Shown: positions 44,330 to 53,376 of the stretch, piece after piece
Position numbering within the stretch: position 1 is the first letter of the stretch
How the letters are laid out: every line of letters starts with the position of its first letter
Assembly: GCA_964394665.1 (NCBI GenBank)
Contig: CAYMYN010000004.1
Location: 248,001-312,000, forward strand
Direction of reading: 5' to 3'
Source of the DNA: CAYMYN01 sp964394665
GTDB taxonomy: Bacteria > Planctomycetota > UBA1135 > GCA-002686595
Length of the DNA: 64,000 nucleotides
Position numbers and translations under genes: made by a program
The notes under the pieces: generated by a model
What the model was told of the DNA's origin: nothing
Database searches by the model: none
The model's input: the letters and a program-made list of their open reading frames with translations, nothing else

Positions 44330-47300
44330 CAGCCGCGCCCCCTGCGCCAGGCGCCCAGGAGCAACAACAGGAGCGGTCCGGCGCCCACGACGACGATGCG
44401 CCAGCGCAGGCGCGCCGTCGGCTCCACGTACCCCAGGCCGGCGCGCGTGGGGCGCTTGGCGAGCAACCCGGCCAACTCGTCCGGCAGCGCCAGGTGCGCG
44501 ACGGCGCACAGCAGCAGTTGGGCGTGGTCGTAACCCTCGGCGTGCAGCTCCTCGCCCTGGAAGGGCCGCGACGCGCCGACGAGCAGCAAACGCCCCGGGG
44601 GGGCCGCGGGGCGCTCGAGCAGGCGCGCGCGCGTGCGGCCTTCCAGCTCCTCGAGCTCGAGCGGCGGGAAGGCGCCCTCGACCAGCAGCGCCAGGTTCGC
44701 CGGCTCGGCGAGCGACTCGACGCCCTCGAGGCCCGTGTTCCCCGCGAGGGCCGCGGGCGGCAGGTCCCCGCCGCTCCAGGCGAAGGTCCAGGCGTGCTCG
44801 CTGCCGGTCCACAGGGGCGTCGCGACCAGGCCGTGGCGCGCGAGGCGCTCGGGGTCGAGCACGATGCGGCTGGGGGCCGCGAACAACCCGTCGCCGACGC
44901 CCGCGAAGAGCGCCGCGCCGCGCGCCGTGCGCCGCGCGGAGGAGGCGACGACGAGGAAGGGCTGGCTCGACTCCTGGGTTCGGTAGCGCGGCCCCTCCAG
45001 TCCCGCGTCGACCCGCGTGCGCACCGCCAGGGAGCCCATGTGGGCGTCGAGGAGCACGTCGCGCGCGAGCTCGATGCCGAGCTCGGGGAAGTACTCGCGC
45101 TCGAGGTCCGCGAACTGCGGCCGCGGCCAGAAGGCCAGGGCCAGGTTCGTCTCCTCGAGCTGGCGCGCCACGATCTCGAAGTGCTGCGCCGCGACGAGCG
45201 CCGCGCCGCCGGCGGCGAGGTGGTCGGCCAGGACCTCGAGCATCGGCAGGATGTCGCGGCGCGGCTGGAGCCACACGAGCAGCTCGCCCGCGTCCGGCGG
45301 CCGCGGCCGGGCCGCGTCGAGGGCGCGCACCTCGAAGCCGTGGCCGGCCAGGAGGCGCGCGGCCGGGTTCCAGGCGTCGCGTTCGCGGGGCGCGAACAGG
45401 CCGCGGCGTTGGAACTCGAGCGTCGCCTCGGCGGGGGAGAGGCGCGGGCTCGTGCTGGCCAGCGCGATCCGCGCCCGCGCTCCGGTGGCGACCTCGCGCG
45501 CGGCGAGCGCCAGGCGGAAGCGCAGGTTCTCGAAGCTCGCCGGCGAGGGGAAGGCCAGCCGCGCCTCGCGGTCTCCGCAACGCAGGCGCAGGTAGGCGTG
45601 CACGCGGCGCAGGCTCAGGCGTTCGTCGAGGCGCGAGGCGAAGAGCAGCGGCGCGAGCCCCTCGGCCTCCAGGCGCTCGAGCTCGGCGCCCGCGGCGCGC
45701 CGGCGGCGGTGCACGATCCCCGGCACGGCGCGCGCGAGGTCGCCGCACAGGGCCTCGGCCTCGCGCGCGGGGGCCCGCAGCTCGGGCGGCAGGCGGTCGG
45801 GCGGCGAGAAGATCGTCTCGAGCTCGAGCACGGCCTGCGGATCGGCGCGGCGCGCCTCGGCGATCCAGGCGGCGAGGGCCGCGTGTTCGGCCGCCGAGGG
45901 CCGGTTCCAGGCCGCGCGCGTCCAGTCGGCCTCGAAGCGCACGCACGCGGCGCACAGGGCGATGGCCAGCAGGCCGGCGGCGAGGCGCGGCGCGAGCCGA
46001 CGCGTGAGCGTGCCCCGCCGCGCGCGTCGCTCCCCGCGCGCGCGCCGGCCCGTGGCGGCGCGCGCCAGGCCCGCGAGGGCCAACGCCAGGGTCGGGCCGC
46101 CGACGACGAACAGGCGCCAGCCCAGGCGCTCGGAGGCCGCCAGGGGCGCGAGCGGCGCGGGCAGGGAACGGGCGACGTCGCCGCGCACGCGCCCCTCGGC
46201 TCCGGCCAACGAGTCGAGGGCGATCCCGAGCAGGGCGCCGTGGGCGTAGCGCCCGTCGCCGAGGGCGCCGTCCTCGAAGGGGCTGCTGGCCGCGAGCACC
46301 AGCGCCGGCCCCGTCCAGGGCTCGCCCGGCTCGACCAGGGCCGCCAAGGCCACCTCGCCGAGGGGGTCGCCGTCGAGCTCGCCCACCTCGCGCCACGACA
46401 GGCGCGCCTGGAACGGCTCGGCGCGCAGGGCGAGCTCGCTGGTCGTCGCGAGCACGCTGGCGCGCGCGCCGAGGGCGGCCAGACGCGCGGCGTCGGGGGC
46501 GAAGGCGCCCGGCGCGACGAACAACAGGTGCCCGTTGGGTTGGCCCGCGAGCAGCCGAAAGTCCTGGTTGGGGGCGATGCAGCGCACGCGGTGCGGAGCG
46601 CTCAGCACCTCGCCGCCGGGGAGCTCGCGGGCGTCGGCGGTCGGGTCGAGCACGAGGCCGCCCTCGAGGGCCAGGCCCAGGTGCGCGAGCAACTCGCCAT
46701 ACGCGCGGCCCGCGGACTCGACGCGCACGCTGGAGGCCGCCCCGTCGCCCTCCTCGAGGGCGCGTAGCTCCGCGCCGCCGAGCAACAGGGCCCCGCCCCG
46801 GGCGCGGAACGCGTCGAGGCGGCGCAGGACCTCGCCGTCCGCGGCGCGCGGCTCGAGCCAGACGAGCACGTCGGCCTCGGGCAACGCGCCGGCGGCGGTG
46901 AGATCGACCTCGAGCAGCTCGCCCGCCCGCGACAGGGCCGAGCGCAACTCGCGGAAGCGCGGTGGCGCGTCGAGCGCGATCCGCGGCCGGCGCGGCGCGA
47001 GCGATTCCTGCACGTGGCGCAGGCACAGCTCCTCGAGCTGCGCCGCGTGCTCGGGCCCCAGGCCGTTCAGCACCACGGCGGGCCGCGTGCCCAGGGCCAG
47101 GCGCAGGGACGACCACAGGGGTTGTTCGACGTAGCCGTCGCGTTCGATCCGGCGCGCGCGCCAGGGGGCCAGGCCCGCGCGCTGGCGCCAACCGCCCGAC
47201 CCCGGGCCCGCGTCGGGCTCGAGGCGCCGCACCACGACCCGTTCGGGCGCCTCGCGTTCGATGCGCGCCAGGGCCGCGGCGAGGTCGCCCTCGAGGTGCC

Positions 47301-47526
47301 GCAGGTGCGCGGGCACGTCGGCGGCGGGCGTGGCGAGCAGCTCGAGGCGCAGGCGCAGGCCCTGGTGCCGCAGGGCCGCGGCGAGCTCGCGGGCCGCGCC
47401 GCGCGCGTCGCGCCGCAGGTCGAGGCGCGGCGCGCCGCCGCGCTCCGCCAGCCAGGCCGTGGCGAGCACCAGGGCGAAGGCCAACGCCCCCAGCAGGGGC
47501 AGCGCGAGAAGCGCGCGCCGCTTCAC
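44329..47526 (-). CDS. GldG-like ABC transporter auxiliary protein, apparently a two-unit fusion
   Basis: A 1065-residue membrane protein, about twice the size of typical GldG (about 500-600). Unit 1 begins with a transmembrane helix (LLALPLLGALAFALVLATAW), continues with an ABC_transp_aux-like domain (GARPAVVLNGLGPEHAAQL-type region and LPEADVLVWLEP) and ends in a helix near residue 590 (LGWRLFVVGGPTLALALAGL). Unit 2 starts with another helix (LAAGLLAIALCAACVRF, ~625), repeats the pattern (PPDAGELLVWLQPRRDILPM) and ends with LRWRIVVVGAGPLLLLLLG. The repeated LVWLqP segments support an internal duplication. The start is GTG 47526, coupled to the permease by GTGA. GldG-type proteins partner GldF/GldA in export or gliding-related ABC systems. 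Confidence 0.7.
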   Translation of the reverse strand: MKRRALLALPLLGALAFALVLATAWLAERGGAPRLDLRRDARGAARELAAALRHQGLRLRLELLATPAADVPAHLRHLEGDLAAALARIEREAPERVVVRRLEPDAGPGSGGWRQRAGLAPWRARRIERDGYVEQPLWSSLRLALGTRPAVVLNGLGPEHAAQLEELCLRHVQESLAPRRPRIALDAPPRFRELRSALSRAGELLEVDLTAAGALPEADVLVWLEPRAADGEVLRRLDAFRARGGALLLGGAELRALEEGDGAASSVRVESAGRAYGELLAHLGLALEGGLVLDPTADARELPGGEVLSAPHRVRCIAPNQDFRLLAGQPNGHLLFVAPGAFAPDAARLAALGARASVLATTSELALRAEPFQARLSWREVGELDGDPLGEVALAALVEPGEPWTGPALVLAASSPFEDGALGDGRYAHGALLGIALDSLAGAEGRVRGDVARSLPAPLAPLAASERLGWRLFVVGGPTLALALAGLARAATGRRARGERRARRGTLTRRLAPRLAAGLLAIALCAACVRFEADWTRAAWNRPSAAEHAALAAWIAEARRADPQAVLELETIFSPPDRLPPELRAPAREAEALCGDLARAVPGIVHRRRRAAGAELERLEAEGLAPLLFASRLDERLSLRRVHAYLRLRCGDREARLAFPSPASFENLRFRLALAAREVATGARARIALASTSPRLSPAEATLEFQRRGLFAPRERDAWNPAARLLAGHGFEVRALDAARPRPPDAGELLVWLQPRRDILPMLEVLADHLAAGGAALVAAQHFEIVARQLEETNLALAFWPRPQFADLEREYFPELGIELARDVLLDAHMGSLAVRTRVDAGLEGPRYRTQESSQPFLVVASSARRTARGAALFAGVGDGLFAAPSRIVLDPERLARHGLVATPLWTGSEHAWTFAWSGGDLPPAALAGNTGLEGVESLAEPANLALLVEGAFPPLELEELEGRTRARLLERPAAPPGRLLLVGASRPFQGEELHAEGYDHAQLLLCAVAHLALPDELAGLLAKRPTRAGLGYVEPTARLRWRIVVVGAGPLLLLLLGAWRRGRG

Positions 47527-48290
47527 GTGCGGTGCCTCGCCACCACCACGGCGTTCAGCCACAGGGCCACGGCCGCCGTGCCCACGAAGTAGACGAGCGA
47601 GGGCCCGGTGACGAGGCCGCGCACGAAGCGCTCGTAGTGCGGCAGGGCCGAGACGTGGTCGGCGAGGAAGCGCCCGAGCCCCAGGCGCGGCGCCGCGCCG
47701 TCGAGCACGGCGGTCACCAGCGGATGCCCGCTGGCGATCAGCACGAAGCCCAGGAGCGCCGCCGCGAGGAAGGCCACGATCTGATCGGCGGTCAGGCTCG
47801 AGGCCAGGCAGCCCAGGGCCAGGATCTGCGCGCCGAGCAGCAGCGCGCCGAGGTAGCCCGCGGCCACCAGCCCCAGGTCCGGCCGTCCCAGGGCCAACAG
47901 CATGACCACGATCGGCAGGGTGCCGACGAGGAACAGCGCGTAGAGCACCAGGCACGCGAGGTACTTGCCGAGCACCACCTGGCCCGCGCGCAGGGGCAGG
48001 GTCGCCCACAGCTCGAAGGTGCGGTGCTTGCGTTCCTCGGCCCACACGCGCATCGAGATCGCCGGCAGGAGCACGGCGGCGAGCGGCGCGAGCAGGTCGA
48101 AGAGCGGCCCGAGGTCGAGTTTTCCGGTCAGGAAGAACTCGTTCATGAACAGCGAGGTCACGAGCAGCAGGCCGGCGATGGTCGTGACGTAGGCGATGGC
48201 CGAGTCGAAGAAGGCCCCGAGCTCGCGCCCGCAGACGACGCGCACGCCGCTCGCGAGCCCAGCGTGCTGGGCCCCGCGCGCGGCGCTCAT
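47523..48290 (-). CDS. ABC-2 type transporter permease (GldF-like)
   Basis: A 255-residue permease with six hydrophobic segments. The N-terminal VRVVCGRELGAFFDSAIAYV and the cytoplasmic loop PAISMRVWAEERKHRTFELW-ATLPL (family: P.lTmr.iaEEk..gTlElLlt.P) are typical of GldF/NosY-type ABC-2 permeases. It works with the ATPase upstream and the GldG-like fusion downstream. ATG 48290 overlaps the ATPase stop (ATGA) and the stop overlaps the next gene (GTGA). Confidence 0.88.
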   Translation of the reverse strand: MSAARGAQHAGLASGVRVVCGRELGAFFDSAIAYVTTIAGLLLVTSLFMNEFFLTGKLDLGPLFDLLAPLAAVLLPAISMRVWAEERKHRTFELWATLPLRAGQVVLGKYLACLVLYALFLVGTLPIVVMLLALGRPDLGLVAAGYLGALLLGAQILALGCLASSLTADQIVAFLAAALLGFVLIASGHPLVTAVLDGAAPRLGLGRFLADHVSALPHYERFVRGLVTGPSLVYFVGTAAVALWLNAVVVARHRT

Positions 48291-49039
48291 CGGGCGGCCT
48301 CCGCGGGCCGCGCGGCGCGCGCCTCGGCGACGGCGCGCAGCACGAGCCCCTCGACGCTGGTCGCCTCGGCGGCGGCGCGCGCGCGCAGGGACTCGACGCC
48401 CTCGTCCAGGCACAGGCGGCCGCCCTGGATGACCAGCAGGCGGGTCGAGATCTCGACCACCTCGGCCAGGATGTGGCTCGAGAACAGGATCGCGCGGCCC
48501 TCCGCCAGCTCGCGCAGGAAATCGCGGAAGGCCACGACCTGCACCGGGTCGAGGCCGTGGGTGGGTTCGTCGAGGATCAGCACCGGCGGATCGTGGATCA
48601 GCGCGGCGGCGAGCCCGATGCGCTGGCGAAAGCCCTTCGAGCAGGCGCTGATGCGTTTGCCGAGCACGGGCTCGAGGGCGCAGCGGCGGGCGACCCAGGC
48701 GCTGCGCTCGCGCAGGGAGTCCCCTCCGAGCCCGCGGGCGCGACCGATGAAGCGCAGGAACTGCGCCACGCGCATGGTCTCGAAGAGCGCGTTGTGCTCG
48801 GGCAGGTACCCGATGCGCCGGCGCACCTCGAGCGGCCGGCGGCGGGTGTCGAAGCCCTGCACCTCGAGGCGCCCGGCGCTGGGCTCGAGGTAGGTGCACA
48901 GCAGCTTGAGCAGCGTGCTCTTGCCCGCGCCGTTGGGGCCCAGGAAACCCACGATCTCCCCCGGCCCGATGCGGAAGGAGACGCCTTCGACCGCGGGCAC
49001 GCCGTCGTAGTCCTTGGAGACGTCTTGGACCTCGATCAT
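48287..49039 (-). CDS. ABC transporter ATP-binding protein (GldA-like)
   Basis: A 250-residue ATPase. Walker A is GPNGAGKST, the Q-loop region IGYLPEHNALFETM, the signature SKGFRQRIGLAAAL (the SKGxRQR variant typical of GldA/NatA-type ATPases), Walker B VLILDEPTHGLDP, and the H-loop LFSSHIL. First gene of a four-gene operon with permease, GldG-like fusion and DUF4340-type protein. ATG 49039 lies 14 bases after a TATCCT hexamer. Confidence 0.93.
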   Translation of the reverse strand: MIEVQDVSKDYDGVPAVEGVSFRIGPGEIVGFLGPNGAGKSTLLKLLCTYLEPSAGRLEVQGFDTRRRPLEVRRRIGYLPEHNALFETMRVAQFLRFIGRARGLGGDSLRERSAWVARRCALEPVLGKRISACSKGFRQRIGLAAALIHDPPVLILDEPTHGLDPVQVVAFRDFLRELAEGRAILFSSHILAEVVEISTRLLVIQGGRLCLDEGVESLRARAAAEATSVEGLVLRAVAEARAARPAEAAR

Positions 49040-49053
49040 CGCTTCGGGCGCGG

Positions 49054-49059
49054 AGGATA
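49054..49059 (-). promoter_or_regulatory. Putative -10 element of the GldA-like operon
   Basis: TATCCT on the minus strand ends 14 bases before ATG 49039. The 85-base divergent gap also carries the plus-strand TACGCT of the GDSL gene. Confidence 0.4.
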
Positions 49060-49110
49060 CGGCCCGCGCCCCCACGGCGCAGCCCGATTCCCGCCCGCGC
49101 GCGGCGCCGC

Positions 49111-49116
49111 TACGCT
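49111..49116 (+). promoter_or_regulatory. Putative -10 element of the GDSL hydrolase gene
   Basis: TACGCT ends 8 bases before GTG 49125, the spacing expected for a leaderless mRNA. Confidence 0.4.
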
Positions 49117-49124
49117 CTTCCCCC

Positions 49125-50177
49125 GTGTCCACCGCGAGTTCGACCGACCCCCGCGCGCCGGCGCGCCGCGCGCTCGGCCGGCGCCTCTTGGGGCTGGGCC
49201 TGGGGCTCTTGGTGGGCCTCTTCGCCTGCGAGCTCCTCGTGCGCGTGTCCATCGGCGTGCCGCTGGTCGAACGCACGCCCCTGCTGCGCGTCCAGGCCAA
49301 TCCCCAGCGCGGCTGGGAGATGGTCCCCGGCGAGGCGCACTACACCTACCTCGAGCGGGTCGAGATCAACTCCCTGGGCCTGCGCGGCCCGGAGGTTCCG
49401 CTCGAGAAGGAGCCCGGCGAGGTGCGCGTGCTCGTGCTCGGGGACTCGCTCACCTACGGCCAGGGCGTGGGGGAGCGCGACACCGTGCCGGCGCGCCTCG
49501 AGCAGCGCCTGCGCGAGCTCGAGCCCAACCGACCCTGGCGCGTCATCAACGCCGGGCACCGCGGGTACTCGATGCGTCAGAGCCTGGGCCTGCTGGCCGA
49601 GCTCGGCGAGCGCATCGCGCCGGACGTGGTGTTGTTCCTGTGGTACTGGAACGACCTCGACCCGGTCGACGTCGCGCGCATCCACCGCCGCCTGTCCGAG
49701 ACGGGCCCGGTGACGCTGGACATCGGCGCGCCCTTCGAGGGCGGGGCCGCCCTGCGCTGGCACGGGCGCCAGCTCCTGCGCCGCAGCGCGCTGCTCATGT
49801 ACCTGCACGAGCTGCGCAAGCTCGGGGCCGGCCCGCCGGGCCCGGAGTACGCCGAGCAAGGCTTCGCGCGCCTCGAGCGCGAACTCGACGAGTTCGCGGC
49901 GCGCTGCGCGGCCCTCTCCGCGCGACCCCTGTTCGGGATCGTGCCCGACGTGGGTTCGCTCCTGCGCCCGCACTGGACCGACGCGCTCGTCGCCGGTGCC
50001 AGCGAGCGCGCCGCGGCGCGCGGTCTGCCGCTGATCGAGCTCGCCCCGGCGCTCGCCCCGCTCCTCGCGCACACCGGCCGCCCCCCGATCCTCGTCTTCG
50101 ACGGCCACTACGACCCCACCGGCAACCGCGCCCTCGCCGAGGCCCTGGTGGAACCGCTGCGCGCGCTCGTGCGCTGA
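49125..50177 (+). CDS. Membrane-anchored SGNH/GDSL hydrolase
   Basis: A 350-residue protein. One N-terminal helix (LLGLGLGLLVGLFACELLV, residues ~20-38) anchors an extracytoplasmic SGNH domain. Block I is VLVLGDSLTYGQGV (Ser), block II NAGHRGYSMRQ (Gly), block III LWYWNDLDP (Asn), and FDGHYDPTGN supplies the Asp/His pair. These enzymes are esterases or deacylases on sugars, lipids or peptidoglycan; the substrate is not predictable. The GTG start gives a short, charged N-tail before the helix. It is divergent from the GldA-like operon. Confidence 0.82.
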   Translation: MSTASSTDPRAPARRALGRRLLGLGLGLLVGLFACELLVRVSIGVPLVERTPLLRVQANPQRGWEMVPGEAHYTYLERVEINSLGLRGPEVPLEKEPGEVRVLVLGDSLTYGQGVGERDTVPARLEQRLRELEPNRPWRVINAGHRGYSMRQSLGLLAELGERIAPDVVLFLWYWNDLDPVDVARIHRRLSETGPVTLDIGAPFEGGAALRWHGRQLLRRSALLMYLHELRKLGAGPPGPEYAEQGFARLERELDEFAARCAALSARPLFGIVPDVGSLLRPHWTDALVAGASERAAARGLPLIELAPALAPLLAHTGRPPILVFDGHYDPTGNRALAEALVEPLRALVR

Positions 50178-50215
50178 GCTACCGGTGGCGTCCAGGGCGC
50201 GGAGAAGAGCAGCCA

Positions 50216-50250
50216 GTCCATCACAGAGCCACGGAGGGCGCAGAGACCGG
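50216..50250. repeat. Possible remnant of an ACAGAG/ACGGAG dispersed intergenic repeat
   Basis: TCACAGAGCCACGGAGG followed by GCGCAGAGACC resembles the dispersed 'CACAGAGACACAGAGG' intergenic repeats I recall from environmental genomes, which give spurious HRDTEGTE-type peptides. It lies in the 115-base gap between the GDSL hydrolase and the OppF-like gene. Only one copy occurs in the window, so the identification is tentative. Confidence 0.3.
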
Positions 50251-50292
50251 ACGGAGCTGGGGCAGAACGGAGAAGGGGGGAGGGGGGCGCCG

Positions 50293-51279
50293 TCAGTCGG
50301 GGAGGTGGCAGGCGCGGATGCCGAGGGCGTGGGGCTGGAGCTCGGGGCGCTCCCGCGAGCAGCGCTCCCCGGGGACCTGGGCGCGCTCGGGGCAGCGGGG
50401 GTGGAAGGCGCAGCCGCTGGGCGGGGCGGTGGGGGAGGGCACGTCGCCCTCGAGCACGATGCGGCGGCGCGCTCGCTCGCGCGTGGGGTCGGGGATCGGG
50501 ACGGCCGAGAGCAGGGCGCGCGTGTAGGGGTGGGCGGGGGCGGCGAAGAGCGCGTCGCGGGGCGCGAGCTCGACGATGCGACCGAGGTACATCACGGCCA
50601 CGCGCTCGCACAGGTGGCGCACGACGGCCAGGTCGTGGGCGATGAAGATCAGCGCCAGGCCGAAGCGTTCGCGCAGCTCCTTCAGGAGGTTCACGATCTG
50701 GGCCTGGATCGAGACGTCGAGCGCGCTCACGGGCTCGTCGCACGCGAGTAGCTCGGGCTCGAGGGCCAGGGCGCGGGCGATGCCGATGCGTTGGCGCTGG
50801 CCGCCGGAGAACTCGTGCGGATAGCGCTGCACGAAGCGCGGGTCGAGGCCCACGACGTCCAGCAGGGCCATGGCGCGCAGGCGCCGCTCGCGGGGCTTGC
50901 CGATGCGGTGGATGGTGAGCGGCTCGGCCAGGATCGAGCCCACCGTCTGGCGCGGATCGAGGGACCCATAGGGGTCCTGGAAGATCATCTGCATGCGCCG
51001 CCGATGGGGCAGCCAGGCGCGGCGCGAGAGGCCCACGAGCTCCACGCCGTCCAGGCGTACCGAGCCGGAGGTGGGCGGGTGCAGGCCCAGGATCGCGCGC
51101 GCGACGGTGCTCTTGCCGCAGCCGGACTCGCCCACCAGGCCCAGGGTCTGGCCGCGCTCGAGCTCGAAGCTGACGCCCTCGACGGCGTGCACCCAGTGGC
51201 GCGGCCGGCCGAGCAGGCCCGCGCGGCCCAGGGGGAAACGTTTGACGAGATCGCGGACGGCGAGCAGGGGCGCGCTCAT
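50293..51279 (-). CDS. Peptide ABC transporter ATPase, OppF/DppF type (operon 1)
   Basis: A 328-residue ATPase. Walker A GESGCGKST, Q-loop MIFQDPYGSLDPR, signature FSGGQRQRIGIARAL, Walker B LLACDEPVSALD, H-loop FIAHDL. The DPYGSLDP and C-terminal oligopeptide-transporter extension SGCAFHPRCPERAQVPGE with further cysteines are typical of OppF/DppF; those cysteines bind an iron-sulfur cluster in some homologues. Last gene of a five-gene minus-strand operon. ATG 51279 overlaps the OppD-type stop (ATGA). Confidence 0.93.
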   Translation of the reverse strand: MSAPLLAVRDLVKRFPLGRAGLLGRPRHWVHAVEGVSFELERGQTLGLVGESGCGKSTVARAILGLHPPTSGSVRLDGVELVGLSRRAWLPHRRRMQMIFQDPYGSLDPRQTVGSILAEPLTIHRIGKPRERRLRAMALLDVVGLDPRFVQRYPHEFSGGQRQRIGIARALALEPELLACDEPVSALDVSIQAQIVNLLKELRERFGLALIFIAHDLAVVRHLCERVAVMYLGRIVELAPRDALFAAPAHPYTRALLSAVPIPDPTRERARRRIVLEGDVPSPTAPPSGCAFHPRCPERAQVPGERCSRERPELQPHALGIRACHLPD

Positions 51280-52283
51280 CGCGGGCCTCCGGTGGCGAGC
51301 CACTCGCGCGCGTCGACGCAGGCCGCGCCGCGCGCGGCGCCGCTGCGCGGGTCCCGCAGGACCTCGAGCGGCGGGGCCGACGCGCGGCAGAGCTCGCGCA
51401 CCCGCGAACAGCGCGGCGCGAAGGCGCAGCCGGGGGGGACCGCGGAGAGGTCCGGCGGCTGGCCGCCGATCGAAGCCAGCGGGCGGTCGGCGTCGCCGAC
51501 GAGGGTCGGCACGCTGGCGAGCAGCCCGGCGGTGTAGGGATGGGCGGGCGCGGCGAAGAGCTCGGCCGTGGGAGAAGTCTCGACCAGGCGCCCGGCGTAC
51601 ATCACGTGCACGCGGTCCGCCATGCCGGCCACGACGCCCAGGTCGTGGGTGATGAGCAGGATCGAGGTCCCCTTGCGGCGCTGGAGGTCCGCCATCAGCT
51701 CGAGGATCTGGGCCTGGATCGTGACGTCGAGGGCGGTGGTGGGCTCGTCGGCGATGAGCAGCTCGGGGTCGCACAGCAGCGCCATGGCGATCATCACCCG
51801 TTGGCGCATGCCGCCCGAGAGCTCGTGGGGGAAGGCATCGAGGCGCGCCTCGGGGCTGGGGATGCCGACGTCGCCCAGGGCGCTCGCGCAGCGCGCGCGG
51901 GCTGCGCGCGGGGAGAGGCCGCGGTGCACCTCGAGCACCTCCGAGAGCTGCCGGCCCACGCTGAGCAGCGGGTTCAGGGAGGTCATCGGATCCTGGAAGA
52001 TCATGCTGATGCGCGCCCCGCGCACCGCACGCAGGGCGCGCTCGTCGAGCGCGAGCAGGTCGAGCCCGGCGAAGTTCAAGCGCGCCGCCTCGACCACGCC
52101 GGGCGGGCGCGGGACGAGGCCCAGGACCGCCAGGCTCGTGACCGACTTGCCCGATCCGGACTCGCCCACCAGCGCCAGCACCTCGCCGCGCTCGATCCGC
52201 AGGCTGACGCCGTCCACGGCCCGCACCGTGCCCTGGTGGGTCTCGAAACGCACGCGCAGGTCCTCGACCTCGAGCAACGCCAT
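51276..52283 (-). CDS. Peptide ABC transporter ATPase, OppD/DppD type (operon 1)
   Basis: A 335-residue ATPase: Walker A GESGSGKSV, Q-loop MIFQDPMTSLNPL, signature LSGGMRQRVMIAMAL, Walker B LLIADEPTTALD, H-loop LLITHDL. The PMTSLNP and GGMRQRVMIA forms identify the OppD/DppD branch. A C-terminal GCAFAPRCSRVRELC cysteine region follows. With the OppF-type partner it energises import through the OppB/OppC permeases upstream. Four bases separate it from oppC. Confidence 0.93.
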   Translation of the reverse strand: MALLEVEDLRVRFETHQGTVRAVDGVSLRIERGEVLALVGESGSGKSVTSLAVLGLVPRPPGVVEAARLNFAGLDLLALDERALRAVRGARISMIFQDPMTSLNPLLSVGRQLSEVLEVHRGLSPRAARARCASALGDVGIPSPEARLDAFPHELSGGMRQRVMIAMALLCDPELLIADEPTTALDVTIQAQILELMADLQRRKGTSILLITHDLGVVAGMADRVHVMYAGRLVETSPTAELFAAPAHPYTAGLLASVPTLVGDADRPLASIGGQPPDLSAVPPGCAFAPRCSRVRELCRASAPPLEVLRDPRSGAARGAACVDAREWLATGGPR

Positions 52284-52287
52284 CGGA

Positions 52288-53376
52288 TCAGTCCTTGCCC
52301 CGCAGTTTGGGGTCGAGGGCGTCGCGCAGGCCGTCGCCGAGCACGTTGAGCGCCAGCAGGGTGAGACCCATGGCGCCCGCCGGGAAGAGCACCAGCCACC
52401 AGTAGATGCGCACCGGGTTCACCATCTCGCTGCCGTCGACCGCGAGCAGCCCCCAGCTCACCTTGGGCGGCTCGATGCCCAGCCCCAGGAAGGACAGGAA
52501 GGCCTCGAAGAGCATCACGGCCGGGATCGTGAGCGTCAGGTAGACGATCACGACCGAGAGCACGTTCGGGACCAGGTGCACGAAGAGCACGCGCGCGGTG
52601 GAGGCGCCCAGGAGGCGCGCGGCCTCGATGAACTCGCTCTTGCGCAGGGAGAGCACCTGGCCGCGCACGACGCGCGCCATCGTCAGCCAGTAGATGGCGC
52701 CGATGACGACGAAGAAGATCAGCTCGCGGTCGATCCCGTAGCGGTCCTCGAGCTCGCCGCGGTACTCGTTCACGATCGTGATCAGGAAGATGACCACGAA
52801 GATGAACGGGATCGAGTAGAGGATGTCGACGAACCGCATCATCGCGTTGTCGACGCGCCCGCCGAGGTACCCGGCCAGCGCGCCGTAGGTGACGCCGATC
52901 AGCAGGCTGCAGAGCGTCGCCGCCAGGGCCACCAGGATCGAGGTGCGGCTGCCCCACACGATGCGCGCCAGCAGATCGCGCCCCTTGGCGTCGGTGCCCA
53001 GCCAGGGCCCGCTCTGCCACTCGCCGAAGAGCGCCGTGCGCGCCCGCACGAGGGCCGAGTCGATCGCGCCCAGCTCCCAGTAGGCGGGCTCGAAGCCGCC
53101 GCGGCCGAAGCTCCGCCAGGGCGGCACCGGCGGTTGGGGCTCGAGTTGCAGATCGAGCGTCACCGGCGAGGGCAAGGGCAGGAGCGGCGCGAGCAGGGCG
53201 ACCCCACCGAAGAGCGCCAGGAAGACCAGGCTCCACCAGGCCGCGCGATTGCGGCGCAGCCGGCGCCAGGCGTCCCGCCACAGGCTCGTGCCGCGTTGGG
53301 CGCGCACCTCGGCCAGGAGGCGTCGTTGCTCGCCCGCGCCCAGCTCCCAACCGAGCTTGTCCCCGGGCGCTGCCAT
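52288..53376 (-). CDS. Peptide ABC transporter permease, OppC/DppC type (operon 1)
   Basis: A 362-residue permease. A first transmembrane helix (WWSLVFLALFGGVALLAPLL, ~47-66) precedes an extracytoplasmic loop of ~70 residues, longer than usual. The conserved LGTDAKGRDLLARIVWGSR and the five-helix BPD core follow, with the EAA-type loop SEFIEAARLLGASTARVLF. The C-terminus ends with GDGLRDALDPKLRGKD, as in OppC. It forms a heterodimeric channel with the OppB-type permease. GGAGGAG precedes ATG 53376 by six bases, and the start overlaps the oppB stop as TGATG. Confidence 0.92.
   Translation of the reverse strand: MAAPGDKLGWELGAGEQRRLLAEVRAQRGTSLWRDAWRRLRRNRAAWWSLVFLALFGGVALLAPLLPLPSPVTLDLQLEPQPPVPPWRSFGRGGFEPAYWELGAIDSALVRARTALFGEWQSGPWLGTDAKGRDLLARIVWGSRTSILVALAATLCSLLIGVTYGALAGYLGGRVDNAMMRFVDILYSIPFIFVVIFLITIVNEYRGELEDRYGIDRELIFFVVIGAIYWLTMARVVRGQVLSLRKSEFIEAARLLGASTARVLFVHLVPNVLSVVIVYLTLTIPAVMLFEAFLSFLGLGIEPPKVSWGLLAVDGSEMVNPVRIYWWLVLFPAGAMGLTLLALNVLGDGLRDALDPKLRGKD

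Noticed and set aside
50200..50290. A short peptide HHRATEGAETGRSWG encoded between the GDSL hydrolase and the OppF-like gene
   Set aside because: Better explained as chance translation of an intergenic repeat; there is no start or ribosome-binding site.
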